From an uncultured Clostridia bacterium (GTDB taxonomy: Bacteria; Bacillota; Clostridia; Oscillospirales; CAG-272), in the NCBI GenBank assembly GCA_944391815.1, contig CALXUV010000002.1, forward strand, positions 1 to 64,000: DNA of 64,000 bases. Reading direction: 5' to 3'. Made by a program: the position numbers and the translations under genes. This document shows positions 52,926 to 63,495 of this stretch, in pieces. Numbering within the stretch: the first letter of the stretch is position 1; each line of letters opens with the position of its first letter. Under the pieces are notes generated by a model. It saw only the letters and a list, made by a program, of their open reading frames with translations. It was not told the DNA's origin and did no database searches.

Positions 52926-55900
52926 ATGGCAAGAAAGAAATTATCTATGGACGGTAATAACGCTGCGGCTCACGTAAGCTATGCATTTACAGAAGTCGCC
53001 GGCATTTACCCCATCACCCCTTCCAGCCCTATGGCGGACTACGTCGATCAGTGGGCGGCACAGGGACTTAAAAACATTTTCGGCACAACGGTAAAGGTAA
53101 CGGAAATGCAGTCTGAAGCGGGAGCGGCGGGAACCGTTCACGGTTCGCTGGCAGCCGGAGCTCTCACAACTACTTATACGGCATCACAGGGACTTCTCCT
53201 TATGATCCCGAACATGTACAAAATAGCGGGCGAACTTCTTCCCTGCGTATTCCACGTATCGGCAAGATGTGTGGCAAGCCATGCTCTGAACATATTCGGA
53301 GACCATTCCGACGTTTACGCATGCCGTCAGACCGGATTTGCAATGCTCGCTGAAACAAACCCGCAGGAGGTAATGGACCTCGGAGCGGTTGCACACCTTT
53401 CCACCATAAAAGGACGTGTTCCTTTCCTTAACTTCTTCGACGGATTCCGTACCTCGCACGAGATCCAGAAGATAGAAGTCTGGGATTTTGAGGACCTTAA
53501 AGAAATGACGGATATGGACGCCGTAGCTGCTTTCCGTAAGCATTCACTCAGCCCTGAGCATCCTGCACTCCGCGGATCGGCTGAAAACGGCGATATATTC
53601 TTCCAGCACAGAGAAGCCTGCAACAAGTACTACAACGCACTGCCGGCAATTGTTGAAGAGTATATGGACAAGGTCAACGCCAAAATAGGCACAAACTACA
53701 AGCTGTTCAACTACTACGGTGCACCGGACGCCGACAGAATCATAGTTGCCATGGGTTCTGTATGTGACGTTGCTGAAGAAGTAATCGATTACCTCTGCGC
53801 CGCCGGAGAAAAGGTCGGACTTGTAAAAGTACGTCTTTACAGACCTTTCGTTGCTGAAAAACTGGCTGAAGCCATTCCTGCGACGGTAAAGAAGATAGCC
53901 GTTCTTGACAGAACAAAAGAGCCCGGAGCTCTCGGAGAGCCTCTGTACCTCGACGTTGTCACTGCGCTTGCTTCTCTCGGAATAACCGACAAGAAGATAG
54001 TCGGCGGAAGATACGGACTCGGTTCAAAGGATACAACGCCTGCGGCGATTTTCGCAGTTTACGAGAATCTTTCAGCTGCAACCCCGAAGAACGGATTCAC
54101 CATCGGTATAGTCGATGACGTAACCAATACTTCGCTTGAAGAAAAACCGGCACCCGATACCTCGGCAAAGGGAACCATTTCCTGCAAATTCTGGGGACTC
54201 GGCGGAGACGGAACGGTCGGAGCCAACAAGAACTCGATAAAGATAATCGGCGACCACACCGACAAATACATTCAGGCATACTTCCAGTATGACTCCAAGA
54301 AGACAGGCGGTATCACGATTTCGCACCTGCGTTTCGGAGATCAGCCGATAAAGAGCCCCTACTATATCACAAAGGCGGACTTCGTTGCCTGCCATAACCA
54401 GGCTTATCTGCACAAATACGATATGGTAAACGATGTAAAACCGGGCGGAACATTCCTTCTTGACTGTATGTGGAATACCGTTGAAGAGCTCAGTGCTCAC
54501 CTGCCGGGCAAGGTAAAGAATTACATTGCAAACAACGGAGTAAACTTCTACGTAATCAACGCAACAAGCCTCGCAATGAACAAAATAGGCAACGCAAAAG
54601 TTAAGAACACAATACTTCAGTCTGCGTTCTTTGCGCTTGCCAACATCCTTCCCAAGGACGAAGCCATCGAATACATGAAGAAGATGGCATACAAGTCATA
54701 CATCAAAAAAGGACAGACAATAGTCGACCTTAACTATGCCGCAATCGATGCGGGAGCTGACGCCTTTATGAAGGTTGAAGTTCCGGAAGACTGGAAGACC
54801 TGCTCCACCGAGGAAGAAAAGGTTGTCGCAACCGGAGCACGTGCTGATCTTGTAGACTTTGTAAACAAGGTAGTTGAGCCGGTATCGGCCATGAACGGAG
54901 ACAAGCTTCCTGTTTCGGCATTCGAAAAATATGTTGACGGACAGTTCCCGCAGGGCTCTGCTGCTTACGAAAAACGCGGAGTTGCGGTTATGGTTCCCGA
55001 ATGGCATGAAGACAAATGTATTCAGTGTAACACCTGTGCGTTTGTATGTCCTCATGCAACAATCCGTCCGTACGCAATGACTGCGGAAGAGGCGGCAAAT
55101 GCACCGGCAGAGACAAAATTCGCTCCGAAGCCGGTTGTTAAAACCGATTACAAGTTCACAATGGCGGTTTCTCCGCTTGACTGTATGGGATGTACGCTCT
55201 GCGTCAAGGCTTGTCCGGTAAACGCAAAGGCTGACAAGAAGTACGCTGAAGAAATGAAAGCGGCAACCGAAGCCAAGGATAAGGCAAAGATGAAAGAAAT
55301 TGCCAAAGCCGCAGCTGCGGAATACGCACTTTCCATGGCACCCCAGGATACCCAGTCCGCACAGCAGAAAGTATTCGACTATGCGGTTGCAAACGTATCC
55401 GAAAAGAAAGAGCTTATCAACACAACCGTAAAGGGCAGCCAGTTCAAACAGCCGCTGCTTGAGTTCTCGGGCTCCTGCGCAGGATGTGCCGAAACCTCTT
55501 ACGCAAGACTTATAACCCAGCTGTTCGGAGAGAGAATGTACATCTCCAACGCAACCGGATGTTCTTCAATCTGGGGCGGTTCCGCTCCGGCAACTCCGTA
55601 CACGGTCAACCGTGAAAGCGGAAAAGGTCCGGCATGGGCAAACTCGCTGTTCGAAGACAACGCTGAGCACGGACTCGGAATATACCTCGGACAGAAAGCC
55701 ATCCGTGAGAGACTCAAAGGCTACATCGAAGAGCTTGCAGCCGGCGAGAAGACACCGGATGACGTAAAAGCGGCAGCAAACGAATACCTCGCAACATACA
55801 GCGACGGCAAGACCAACGGAGCGGCAACAAAAGCACTTATCGAAAAAATCGAGGGCGCTGACTGCGAGCTCTGCAAGAAGATAGTTGCCGAAAAAGATTA

Positions 55901-56555
55901 CCTCAGCAAGAAGTCTGTATGGATATTCGGCGGAGACGGATGGGCATACGACATCGGATTCGGCGGACTTGACCACGTACTTGCAAGCGGCGAGGATGTA
56001 AACGTAATGGTATTCGATACCGAAGTTTACTCCAACACCGGCGGACAGGCATCCAAAGCGTCCAATATCGGACAGGTTGCGCAGTTCGCTGCGGCAGGAA
56101 AGGCTATCGGCAAGAAGAACCTTGCTGAAATAGCAATGTCTTACGGATATGTATATGTCGCTCAAGTTTCCATGGGAGCAGATATGAACCAGCTTCTCAA
56201 AGCTCTTACCGAAGCCGAAGCATATCCGGGACCGTCCCTCATCATAGGATACGCACCCTGCGAAATGCACGGCGTAAAGGGCGGAATGCAGAACTGCCAG
56301 GTAGAGATGAAGAGAGCGGTTGAGGCCGGATACTGGAATATGTTCCGTTACAACCCGCAGCTTGAAAACAACAAACTCACAATAGACTCCAAAGCTGCAA
56401 CAGCCGATTACAAGTCGTTCATAACCAGCGAAACCAGATACGCAAGACTTGTCCAGACCTTCCCGGAAAGAGCTGAAAAGCTGTTCGAAAAAGCCGAGGA
56501 AACCGCAAAGGCGAGATATGAAAGACTTGTCAAGATGGGCAAGCTTTACGAGTAA
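52926..56555 (+). CDS. nifJ: Pyruvate:ferredoxin (flavodoxin) oxidoreductase
   Basis: Single-chain homodimeric enzyme of 1209 residues that oxidises pyruvate to acetyl-CoA, passing electrons to ferredoxin; central to anaerobic energy metabolism. Domain I has YPITPSSPMADYVDQW. Two [4Fe-4S] sites lie in domain V (CIQCNTCAFVCPH near 700; CMGCTLCVKACPV near 757). The extra cluster cysteines and thiamine site are in FSGSCAGCAETSY and GGDGWAYDIGFGGLDH, with VYSNTGGQASKAS. AGGAGG precedes ATG 52926; an earlier in-frame ATG is rejected. Confidence 0.98.
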   Translation: MARKKLSMDGNNAAAHVSYAFTEVAGIYPITPSSPMADYVDQWAAQGLKNIFGTTVKVTEMQSEAGAAGTVHGSLAAGALTTTYTASQGLLLMIPNMYKIAGELLPCVFHVSARCVASHALNIFGDHSDVYACRQTGFAMLAETNPQEVMDLGAVAHLSTIKGRVPFLNFFDGFRTSHEIQKIEVWDFEDLKEMTDMDAVAAFRKHSLSPEHPALRGSAENGDIFFQHREACNKYYNALPAIVEEYMDKVNAKIGTNYKLFNYYGAPDADRIIVAMGSVCDVAEEVIDYLCAAGEKVGLVKVRLYRPFVAEKLAEAIPATVKKIAVLDRTKEPGALGEPLYLDVVTALASLGITDKKIVGGRYGLGSKDTTPAAIFAVYENLSAATPKNGFTIGIVDDVTNTSLEEKPAPDTSAKGTISCKFWGLGGDGTVGANKNSIKIIGDHTDKYIQAYFQYDSKKTGGITISHLRFGDQPIKSPYYITKADFVACHNQAYLHKYDMVNDVKPGGTFLLDCMWNTVEELSAHLPGKVKNYIANNGVNFYVINATSLAMNKIGNAKVKNTILQSAFFALANILPKDEAIEYMKKMAYKSYIKKGQTIVDLNYAAIDAGADAFMKVEVPEDWKTCSTEEEKVVATGARADLVDFVNKVVEPVSAMNGDKLPVSAFEKYVDGQFPQGSAAYEKRGVAVMVPEWHEDKCIQCNTCAFVCPHATIRPYAMTAEEAANAPAETKFAPKPVVKTDYKFTMAVSPLDCMGCTLCVKACPVNAKADKKYAEEMKAATEAKDKAKMKEIAKAAAAEYALSMAPQDTQSAQQKVFDYAVANVSEKKELINTTVKGSQFKQPLLEFSGSCAGCAETSYARLITQLFGERMYISNATGCSSIWGGSAPATPYTVNRESGKGPAWANSLFEDNAEHGLGIYLGQKAIRERLKGYIEELAAGEKTPDDVKAAANEYLATYSDGKTNGAATKALIEKIEGADCELCKKIVAEKDYLSKKSVWIFGGDGWAYDIGFGGLDHVLASGEDVNVMVFDTEVYSNTGGQASKASNIGQVAQFAAAGKAIGKKNLAEIAMSYGYVYVAQVSMGADMNQLLKALTEAEAYPGPSLIIGYAPCEMHGVKGGMQNCQVEMKRAVEAGYWNMFRYNPQLENNKLTIDSKAATADYKSFITSETRYARLVQTFPERAEKLFEKAEETAKARYERLVKMGKLYE

Positions 56556-57141
56556 GACATCACGGTACGGAGCTGCAGAAACTGCAGTAAGACACACAAC
56601 TTATAAATTCAGACCCCGGGCTTTGCGTCGGATATAGAATTTCCGATCTCGGAGTTAACGAACTGCGAGAAATATGCTCCGATTCAGAGCTCGGCGGTTT
56701 ACAGTTAATCAAAAAGACTTTTGATTCTGATTGCCGGAGCCATTCCGGTAAAATGCGGAAAGTTCAGTCACGGCAAAAAACAAAAAAACTGAAGCCGTCT
56801 GCAATTGACCTTGGAAAATGCGTGCATTGCCACCTTTAATTGCGGAACTACAAAGGCTTTCGGAAGAGTAAAACCGCTTGACTTGTACTGCCTGCGCAAA
56901 AACAGATCTTAATGACTTAATTCATAGCGGCAACCCCGTTTTATGAACAATAACATTAGACTTAATATTCTCTTTTGCCGGCGCAAATGCGCCGGCAAAA
57001 GTTTTTTGTTTATATCGGAGAATAAAAAAGCAAAAGCAAAGCGATTATACAGCAAAAGTAATGAATTATTAAAGACTTATTTAATTTTATATGGTATAAT
57101 AATCACGATATATTATAATTACTCAGAAGGAACGGCAGAAT
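56556..57141. other. Intergenic region with terminator and promoter
   Basis: No gene seen in 586 bp. CTTTTGCCGGCGCA (56972-56985) pairs perfectly with TGCGCCGGCAAAAG (56988-57001), followed by TTTTTT: a very strong terminator, oddly 417 bp after nifJ. An extended -10 TGGTATAAT (57092-57100) is the likely promoter of the following ABC operon. The stretch 56556-56970 shows nothing recognisable. Confidence 0.8.
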
Positions 57142-58101
57142 ATGTTAAAAGTCGAAAACCTTGTAAAAAAATACGGAGACAAATATGCCGTAAATGACAT
57201 TTCGTTTACCGTAAAAGACCGTGAGGTCGTGGGATTTCTTGGACCGAACGGAGCCGGTAAAACAACGGTTATGAATATAATAACCGGATACCTTTCGTAT
57301 ACTTCGGGAGCCTGTACGGTGGACGTCTACGAAATACTGGAAAATCCGACCGAAGCAAAAAAACTTATCGGTTACCTGCCGGACGAGCCGCCGCTTTATC
57401 CCGAAATGACGGTAAACGAATATCTTAATTTCGTTTACGAGCTCAAAGGCTGTACGCTGAACCGTGACAAGCACATAATGGAAGTCTGCGAAGTCACCAA
57501 AATAGTGGATATGCGCCAAAGACTGATAGGAAACCTCTCCAAAGGATATAAGCAGAGAGTCGGAATAGCGCAGGCACTTATAGGAAATCCGAAAATAATA
57601 ATTCTTGACGAACCGACTGTCGGTCTTGACCCGAAACAGATAATAGAGATAAGAAACCTCGTCCGCAGTCTCGGAAGGGATCATACAGTCATACTCAGTA
57701 CCCATGTTCTGTCGGAAGTGCAGGCGGTATGCGACCGGATAATAATAATGAACAAGGGAAGAATAGTCGCAGACGAGCGGACCGACAGACTCACGGAGCT
57801 GATGAGCGGAACCAGACGTCTGTCGGTAAGAATCAAAGGCAACAAAAAAGAAATTCAGGAAATGCTGACCGGCATAGAAAACGTGACCTACGTGGAAGCA
57901 TCGAGGGACGTAACTCAGCCGGACGGAATAAACTTCAGGATCGAAAGCAAAGACGGAGCCGACGTAAGGGAAGCGATATTCTTCGCCTGCGCCGAGAGAA
58001 AACTGCCGATAACGGCAATGGAAACGGTAACGTCGACGCTTGAGGACGTATTTATGAACGTAACAAGAGAAAACGCAAAGAAGAAGGTGAAAACAAAATG
58101 A
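57142..58101 (+). CDS. ABC transporter ATP-binding protein (GldA-like)
   Basis: 319 residues. Walker A is GPNGAGKTT near residue 38; signature LSKGYKQRVGIAQAL near 140 (LSKGY replaces the common LSGGQ, as in GldA/CcmA-type proteins); Walker B is IIILDEPTVGLDP; H-loop is LSTHVLSEV. The C-terminal ~90 residues form the extension typical of this subfamily. It powers the membrane partner encoded next, overlapping by ATGA. GAAGGAACGG precedes the start. Confidence 0.94.
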   Translation: MLKVENLVKKYGDKYAVNDISFTVKDREVVGFLGPNGAGKTTVMNIITGYLSYTSGACTVDVYEILENPTEAKKLIGYLPDEPPLYPEMTVNEYLNFVYELKGCTLNRDKHIMEVCEVTKIVDMRQRLIGNLSKGYKQRVGIAQALIGNPKIIILDEPTVGLDPKQIIEIRNLVRSLGRDHTVILSTHVLSEVQAVCDRIIIMNKGRIVADERTDRLTELMSGTRRLSVRIKGNKKEIQEMLTGIENVTYVEASRDVTQPDGINFRIESKDGADVREAIFFACAERKLPITAMETVTSTLEDVFMNVTRENAKKKVKTK

Positions 58102-58823
58102 CGGCGATATACAAACGTGAGCTGCGGTCGTTTTTCGTAACGCCGATAGGGTATGTATTTATAGCTATGTTTCTGGCGGTGTCAAGTTTCGCCTTCTGTA
58201 TGTGTACTCTGCTTGCCGGAATGGAGGCAAGCGTGTCCTCATATTTCACCTTCGAACTGGTGATAATGGCGCTTATGACTCCCATGCTGACAATGAAGTC
58301 AATGGCAGAGGAAAGAAAACAGAAAACCGAACAGCTGCTGCTTACCGCCCCGATAACGCTTCCGGGATTTGTAGTGGCGAAGTTTCTGGCGTCCTACACA
58401 ATGTTTGCGGTAACTTTTCTTGTGACATGCATAAACTTTCCGATAATGTTCGCTTACCTCAGTGACATGAACCTTTACCGGTACAATGCCGTAACGGCAC
58501 TCGGAGGCTGCATAGCGCTGCTTCTGATCGGAGCAGTGTTCATATCGGTGGGACTGCTTATTTCGTCGCTTACCGAAAACCAGATGGTTGCGGCAATAGG
58601 GACGCTGACGGCGCTTGCGGCGCTTCTTGCTGCGGCGATAGCCAATCAGTATATAGGATTTGCGCCGCTCCGCGCATTCCTTTCATGGCTTAGCGTTTAT
58701 TCCAGATTTTCAAATTTCGCCAAAGGTTATTTTGACATTGCGGCACTCATTTACTATGCGTCCTTTGCGGCTGTATGTATATTCATAACTGTAAGAATAT
58801 ACGAAAAACGCCGTTGGTCCTGA
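58098..58823 (+). CDS. ABC-2 type permease (GldF-like)
   Basis: 241 residues with six membrane helices and the typical opening IYKRELRSFFVTPIGYVFIAMFLA, plus the motif ELVIMALMTPMLTMKSMAEERKQKTEQLLL-type loop that marks the GldF group (quoted only as pattern). It pairs with the preceding ATPase (ATGA overlap) to form the transporter core. Substrate unknown; in Bacteroidetes the relatives serve gliding motility, but clostridial members have no proven cargo. Confidence 0.92.
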   Translation: MTAIYKRELRSFFVTPIGYVFIAMFLAVSSFAFCMCTLLAGMEASVSSYFTFELVIMALMTPMLTMKSMAEERKQKTEQLLLTAPITLPGFVVAKFLASYTMFAVTFLVTCINFPIMFAYLSDMNLYRYNAVTALGGCIALLLIGAVFISVGLLISSLTENQMVAAIGTLTALAALLAAAIANQYIGFAPLRAFLSWLSVYSRFSNFAKGYFDIAALIYYASFAAVCIFITVRIYEKRRWS

Positions 58824-58840
58824 AACGGGGGTAATGAAAA

Positions 58841-60322
58841 ATGGAACAGAACAAGAAGAAATCCCTGTTTTCGGACAGAAAATTCAAATACGGATCGCTG
58901 GCACTCGGTCTTACCGTTATTTTCGTTGCGCTGGTGATAGTTTTCAATGCGGTGGTTTACGCCCTTACCTATTCATACGGATGGTATCTTGATCTCACCG
59001 GACAGCAGTATTACGGAATAACAGATGCCTCGGAAGAGCTTCTTGACAACGTGCTGACCGAGGACGTACAGATCAAGGTTATATTCTGTCAGGATAAGGA
59101 CAGAGTGCTTGAGGACAGCGCAGGCTACTATGTGTACAAGTGTGCGGAAAGCTACAAAAAAGCGTATCCGAACAATATCAAGGTGGAATTTCTTGATATA
59201 AACGAGCATCCCGAAATAGCGCAGGAGTATATAACTCAGCTTGGAAAATCGATTTATACCTACAATGTCCTTATCGAAACAAACCAGTCGTCAAACGTAA
59301 GGGTAGTTGAGTATAACGACTTCTTCACATTCGACAGCGAAACCCAGAGCGTGTACGCTTTCAACGGCGAAAGAAGATTCACCTCTTACATCATATCGCT
59401 CTGCTCGGAATACCCGATATGCTACTTTACCGAGGGACAGGGAGAGACAATTACCGACGGACAGGGCAACCCCTGTGCACTTTACGATATGATGACCGAC
59501 GCAGGCTTTGACGTCCGGAAAATTGACCTGTCTTCGCCGGACGCAACACTGGATGACGCCAAAGTGGTTATAATAAACAACCCGGTTTACGACTTTGATA
59601 TAAATGAGCTTCAGAAACTCGGCAGATTTATGTCGGACAAGGGCGGTAATATGATGGTGTTCATATCGCCTGACAACACAAAGGGACTGACTCAGCTGAG
59701 AAACTGGCTCCTTGAATGGGGCATAGAGCTTCAGGAGGGAGTTGTAAAGGATACATCTCATTCGCTCACTCCCGACGGACTGAGCGTAGTTGGAGACTAT
59801 CCGACGGAAGGCTTTGCGGCTTCACTTCACTCACATTTGAGAAAACTTGATTCGCAGCCGAAAACGGTGGTAAAAAATGCGCTTTCCATAACGTGTCCCT
59901 GGGATAACTGGGCAAACGGTGACAGGTCGGTAGGAAGCGTTCTGTACAGTTACGGTACGGCAAGCCTCGGAGACCTGAAAAACAAACAGATGTGTATAGC
60001 GGCACTTGTCCGGAGTACAAAATTCGATACCCCGACAGAGTCTCAGCTCGATTCGTATATGTTCGTTTCGTCTGCCGGTTATGTCGATGAGGAATACCTC
60101 AATTCAAACGCATACGGAAATAAGGACATACTTTATATGCTGGCAGTTCAGATGGGTAAAGAGCTGGTCCCGCTCGGAATAGAGTTCAAAGTGTTCGCAA
60201 GCGAAGAGCTCAGTATTACTACAGCGGCGGCTTATACCTGGACAATAGTTCTTACCGCAGTGTTGCCGATAACGGTTCTGACGGTCGGCGGAATAATCTG
60301 CTATCGCAGAAAGAGAAGATAA
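58841..60322 (+). CDS. GldG-like ABC transporter auxiliary protein
   Basis: 493 residues. Membrane helix at about 18-42, a large extracytoplasmic region of the ABC_transp_aux type (YYGITDASEELLDNV, IKVIFCQDKDRVL, EFLDINEHPEIAQEY, and a later CYFTEGQGE/VVIINNPVYDFD glutamine-amidotransferase-like fold), and a C-terminal helix (about 463-485). It is part of the same operon as the ATPase and permease and is presumably bound to them. Confidence 0.9.
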   Translation: MEQNKKKSLFSDRKFKYGSLALGLTVIFVALVIVFNAVVYALTYSYGWYLDLTGQQYYGITDASEELLDNVLTEDVQIKVIFCQDKDRVLEDSAGYYVYKCAESYKKAYPNNIKVEFLDINEHPEIAQEYITQLGKSIYTYNVLIETNQSSNVRVVEYNDFFTFDSETQSVYAFNGERRFTSYIISLCSEYPICYFTEGQGETITDGQGNPCALYDMMTDAGFDVRKIDLSSPDATLDDAKVVIINNPVYDFDINELQKLGRFMSDKGGNMMVFISPDNTKGLTQLRNWLLEWGIELQEGVVKDTSHSLTPDGLSVVGDYPTEGFAASLHSHLRKLDSQPKTVVKNALSITCPWDNWANGDRSVGSVLYSYGTASLGDLKNKQMCIAALVRSTKFDTPTESQLDSYMFVSSAGYVDEEYLNSNAYGNKDILYMLAVQMGKELVPLGIEFKVFASEELSITTAAAYTWTIVLTAVLPITVLTVGGIICYRRKRR

Positions 60323-60435
60323 AACAGGAAAATGCCGTAAAACAGCTGTTAAAAATTTAATGACTGCGGCAGGGACAGCAATTTTGGGTAGTCGGCAAGG
60401 TTAATTTAAACAGAAAAAACCGGAAGGAAGCAAAA

Positions 60436-62139
60436 ATGCAGGAAAAAGAGGAAAAAGATCTCGAAGGGCAGGATTACCGGCCTGACACCCTGACAATAGA
60501 AGAAAAGACGGAAGACGGAGCAGGTGAAAAACCGAAAAAGAAAAAAGCGGGTATGGTAAAGAAGCAGAAAATAATGCTGATTTCGTTCGCTTGCAGTGCA
60601 GTTGTACTGACTCTGCTGTATTTTCTGGTGTTTTTACCGATATTCAAAGAGAGAACAGCGGATGAGCCCGAGGTCATAGAAGAACTGATCGATGGGGAAG
60701 TGAGAGATGAGGACGGAAAGTCAATACTTATGTTCCCTCACATCGAAAAGAAAAACGTTAAGTCGATAAAGGTCGTCAATATTTACGGTGAGTATAACTG
60801 CGTGCGTGACGGGGACAGCAGCGAGGTGTTCTATATAAAAGAGCATCCGCAGTCGCCGCTTGATGCGGAGCTTTTCACTCAGCTGGTTGTTGATGCCGGA
60901 TATTCAGTTATCACAAGAAGAATAACTACCGACTGTACGGATTTTTCAGTCTACGGTCTCAGCGAACAGGATAACCCGGCGTGTATAACAGTCACCGCAA
61001 CAGACGGAAGCGAGTACACCTATTATATCGGCGATCTGATTCCGAGCAATGGAGGATATTACTGCCGTTATAAAGACAGAAATGCAGTTTACGTTATCCC
61101 TTCGTCGGTGGATTCCACGCTTTTGTCATCAGCGGAAAGCCTGATAACTCCGGTGCTGGGATTTACCCTTTCGCAGGATGAAGCAATGAAAATCGATGAA
61201 CTGATGGTTCAGAAAAACGGCCAGCCTTTCATTTCTCTGAAATATAAAGGCAGTGTAAGCAACGAAATAGTACAGAGTTCATATGAACTGCTGTATCCGG
61301 CGGCATATGTGGTTAATGACGAGAACGTATCTTCGGTAATGCTGACCACGCTTGCAACGATAGAGGGATATTCGGTAGTTGCGGCGGGAGACGGAACTCC
61401 GGAGGGACTTCTTTACAAGAATGAAAAGCTTATGGCGGAGTACGGATTTTACGATCCGAGTAACAATCCGTTTGAAGTGTATTACAGAAGTGGTGATAAC
61501 GAAACACTGATTCTGTTTACCGATTCCGGTTCGGACGCTTATTATTTCGCATACTCATATATTTATGATACAATTGTGCTGATTGAAAAGGAAACGGTAC
61601 CGTTCCTTGAATGGACGCTTCTCGATTATATAAGCAACAACATTTTTCAGGAATATATAAAGGACGTTTCTTCCATTGAGATAAGCGGAAAACTTGATTA
61701 CAAACAGGAAATACATGACGTAAGTGAAAAATTTTTCTACGGCTGGGACGATGATGGCATTCTGAAATGCAAAGCGGAGTCCACAGGTTATACAGTAACC
61801 GGCAACACGGTATCAAAAAATCCGATACAGGCATTGTATCAGACTGCGCTGCGCCTGAAAATACAGGGGTACGCAAGCGAAGAAAACTTTGATATGTCAA
61901 ACGCAACCGAGTACGCAAGGATGAAAATAACTTTTGCGGACGGCAAGGATAGGACGTATACATTCTACCGTTTCGGAGGTTACTGCTACTTCCGGATTGA
62001 CGGAGAAGGAGATTTTTATACAACGCTCACACAGGTCAATAAGCTTCTTACCGATGCAGTCAGAGCTGCAAACGGTGCGACAGTCACACCGACCGACGAA
62101 TATTCGGATCTGCCGGAGATTTATCTTCCGAAACAATAA
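60436..62139 (+). CDS. DUF4340 protein of the GldG-type operon
   Basis: 567 residues. A charged cytosolic N-terminus (about 1-48) and one membrane helix (about 50-72) precede a large extracytoplasmic domain, with DUF4340 repeats visible as SIKVVNIYGEYNCVRDG, FSVYGLSEQDNPACITVTATDGSEYTYYIGD in two pieces, and AVYVIPSSVDSTLL. DUF4340 genes usually follow gldG homologues, as here. GGAAGGAAG precedes the start; the gap to the GldG gene is 113 bp. Function unknown. Confidence 0.88.
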   Translation: MQEKEEKDLEGQDYRPDTLTIEEKTEDGAGEKPKKKKAGMVKKQKIMLISFACSAVVLTLLYFLVFLPIFKERTADEPEVIEELIDGEVRDEDGKSILMFPHIEKKNVKSIKVVNIYGEYNCVRDGDSSEVFYIKEHPQSPLDAELFTQLVVDAGYSVITRRITTDCTDFSVYGLSEQDNPACITVTATDGSEYTYYIGDLIPSNGGYYCRYKDRNAVYVIPSSVDSTLLSSAESLITPVLGFTLSQDEAMKIDELMVQKNGQPFISLKYKGSVSNEIVQSSYELLYPAAYVVNDENVSSVMLTTLATIEGYSVVAAGDGTPEGLLYKNEKLMAEYGFYDPSNNPFEVYYRSGDNETLILFTDSGSDAYYFAYSYIYDTIVLIEKETVPFLEWTLLDYISNNIFQEYIKDVSSIEISGKLDYKQEIHDVSEKFFYGWDDDGILKCKAESTGYTVTGNTVSKNPIQALYQTALRLKIQGYASEENFDMSNATEYARMKITFADGKDRTYTFYRFGGYCYFRIDGEGDFYTTLTQVNKLLTDAVRAANGATVTPTDEYSDLPEIYLPKQ

Positions 62140-62270
62140 GGCATATAGAATAATTTTTTCAGTTTGAACTTCTATGTAAGTTTATTCTTTAAGCGGATTT
62201 TACCTGAAAATCCGGAAGTCAGTCTGATTTTGAAAATCTGTTTCAGCCGTAATTTCGGCGAGAGGTTGAT

Positions 62271-63275
62271 ATGATAAAAATTAAAAAGATAACATCGGTT
62301 TTTCTGCTTATCCTTGCCACGGCGATAGTTTTGTGCGGATGCAGTGCAAAAGGAGGCTTTTCCGTAAATAAGAAAACCGTTTGTACGGTAGGCGGCAGTT
62401 ATAAAGTGACAATGGATGAGTACAAATACTTTTTCTACACTCACATGCAGGATCTTTCGATATCCGGAGATGATGACTTTTCTTCCGGAGAAGGGTTTGA
62501 AAAGGTAAAAGGATATACTGAGTCGTCGCTGAAACGTAAAACGGTTATAATGACTTTGGTTGATAAATACGGCATAGAGCTTACAGACGAAGACAGGGTC
62601 AAAATCAACGATTATGTCGAGTCACAGATCGAGGAGCAGGGAGGCGAGGACGCTTACCGTGACTGGCTTCTTGACAACCGGCTTACCGGAGATATATTCA
62701 GAAGTCAGGTGGAGCTTACCTTCTTTTATGACGTTTACCTTCGCGATCTTCTCTCTACCGGAATTGATAACATTGTAGTAATGACTCCGGATGCGATTTA
62801 TGAGGATGTCAAAAACAATTTTTACAGATACTCGCAGATATTTTTAAGACTTGATCCCGGCGAAAATTCCCTTGACCTTGAAGCGGATATAAAAGAGGCT
62901 TATGAAAAGCTTGAGTCCGGAGTAAGCTTTGAAAAGGTTGCGGAAGAATATTCCGAATGGAATATAAGTGCCGAAAAAGGTACCTATGCGGCAAAGGGTG
63001 AGAAGGATATGCTTCTTGAAGAAACGGTTTTGTCGCTTGAAAGCGGAAAGTACAGTGAGGTAGTTGCAAGTACCGAAGGATATCATATTTTCCTGCGAAT
63101 GGACATAGACGACGGTTATGTAAGAGAAAATCTCGAGCTGTTTGAAGATCAGTCGTTTGCCCGCAGATATCTTGAATATATTTCAGCTGAAAGTGAAAAG
63201 CTTGCCGTTGAATATACCGATTACTATAACAGCAAAGTTGATTATTATGCGCTCACCTGCCGTGAGGAGCTTTGA
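62271..63275 (+). CDS. PpiC/SurA-type foldase lipoprotein (PrsA-like)
   Basis: 334 residues. The signal peptide ends in lipobox IVLCGC (Cys about residue 24). An N-terminal SurA-like helical chaperone domain is followed by a parvulin-type region (about 185-290) with YSQIFLRLDP, KLESGVSFEKVAEEYSEW and TEGYHIFLRMD. Some parvulin active-site residues cannot be matched with certainty, so isomerase activity is open. It is likely a folding helper for exported proteins on the cell surface, and may serve the upstream GldG/DUF4340 complex, being 131 bp downstream. Confidence 0.85.
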   Translation: MIKIKKITSVFLLILATAIVLCGCSAKGGFSVNKKTVCTVGGSYKVTMDEYKYFFYTHMQDLSISGDDDFSSGEGFEKVKGYTESSLKRKTVIMTLVDKYGIELTDEDRVKINDYVESQIEEQGGEDAYRDWLLDNRLTGDIFRSQVELTFFYDVYLRDLLSTGIDNIVVMTPDAIYEDVKNNFYRYSQIFLRLDPGENSLDLEADIKEAYEKLESGVSFEKVAEEYSEWNISAEKGTYAAKGEKDMLLEETVLSLESGKYSEVVASTEGYHIFLRMDIDDGYVRENLELFEDQSFARRYLEYISAESEKLAVEYTDYYNSKVDYYALTCREEL

Positions 63276-63436
63276 TGTCTGACTGAAAAACTGATAAATT
63301 TTCAGCTTATTACCTTCTCGGATTAACTTTTCTGAAAATCAAAATTCCGTATTTGTTCCACATTCAAAGCAGTGACATCATACGGTGATATTACAGCTCA
63401 GTAAGATCATCAATTATTTAAAAACATTATAAAAAG

Positions 63437-63472
63437 ATCGGTTTGCCGGAAACGGCAAACCGATTTGTTTTA
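63437..63472. terminator. Bidirectional terminator between convergent genes
   Basis: ATCGGTTTGCCG pairs perfectly with CGGCAAACCGAT around a GAAA loop, with A-rich and T-rich flanks. It lies between the foldase gene (plus) and the flotillin gene (minus). Confidence 0.93.
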
Positions 63473-63495
63473 AATTAAATTGTTTATTTTAAATG

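Noticed and set aside
55566..56597. 343-codon frame antisense to nifJ
   Set aside because: Antisense shadow of nifJ, rich in Cys/Ser/Val artefacts.
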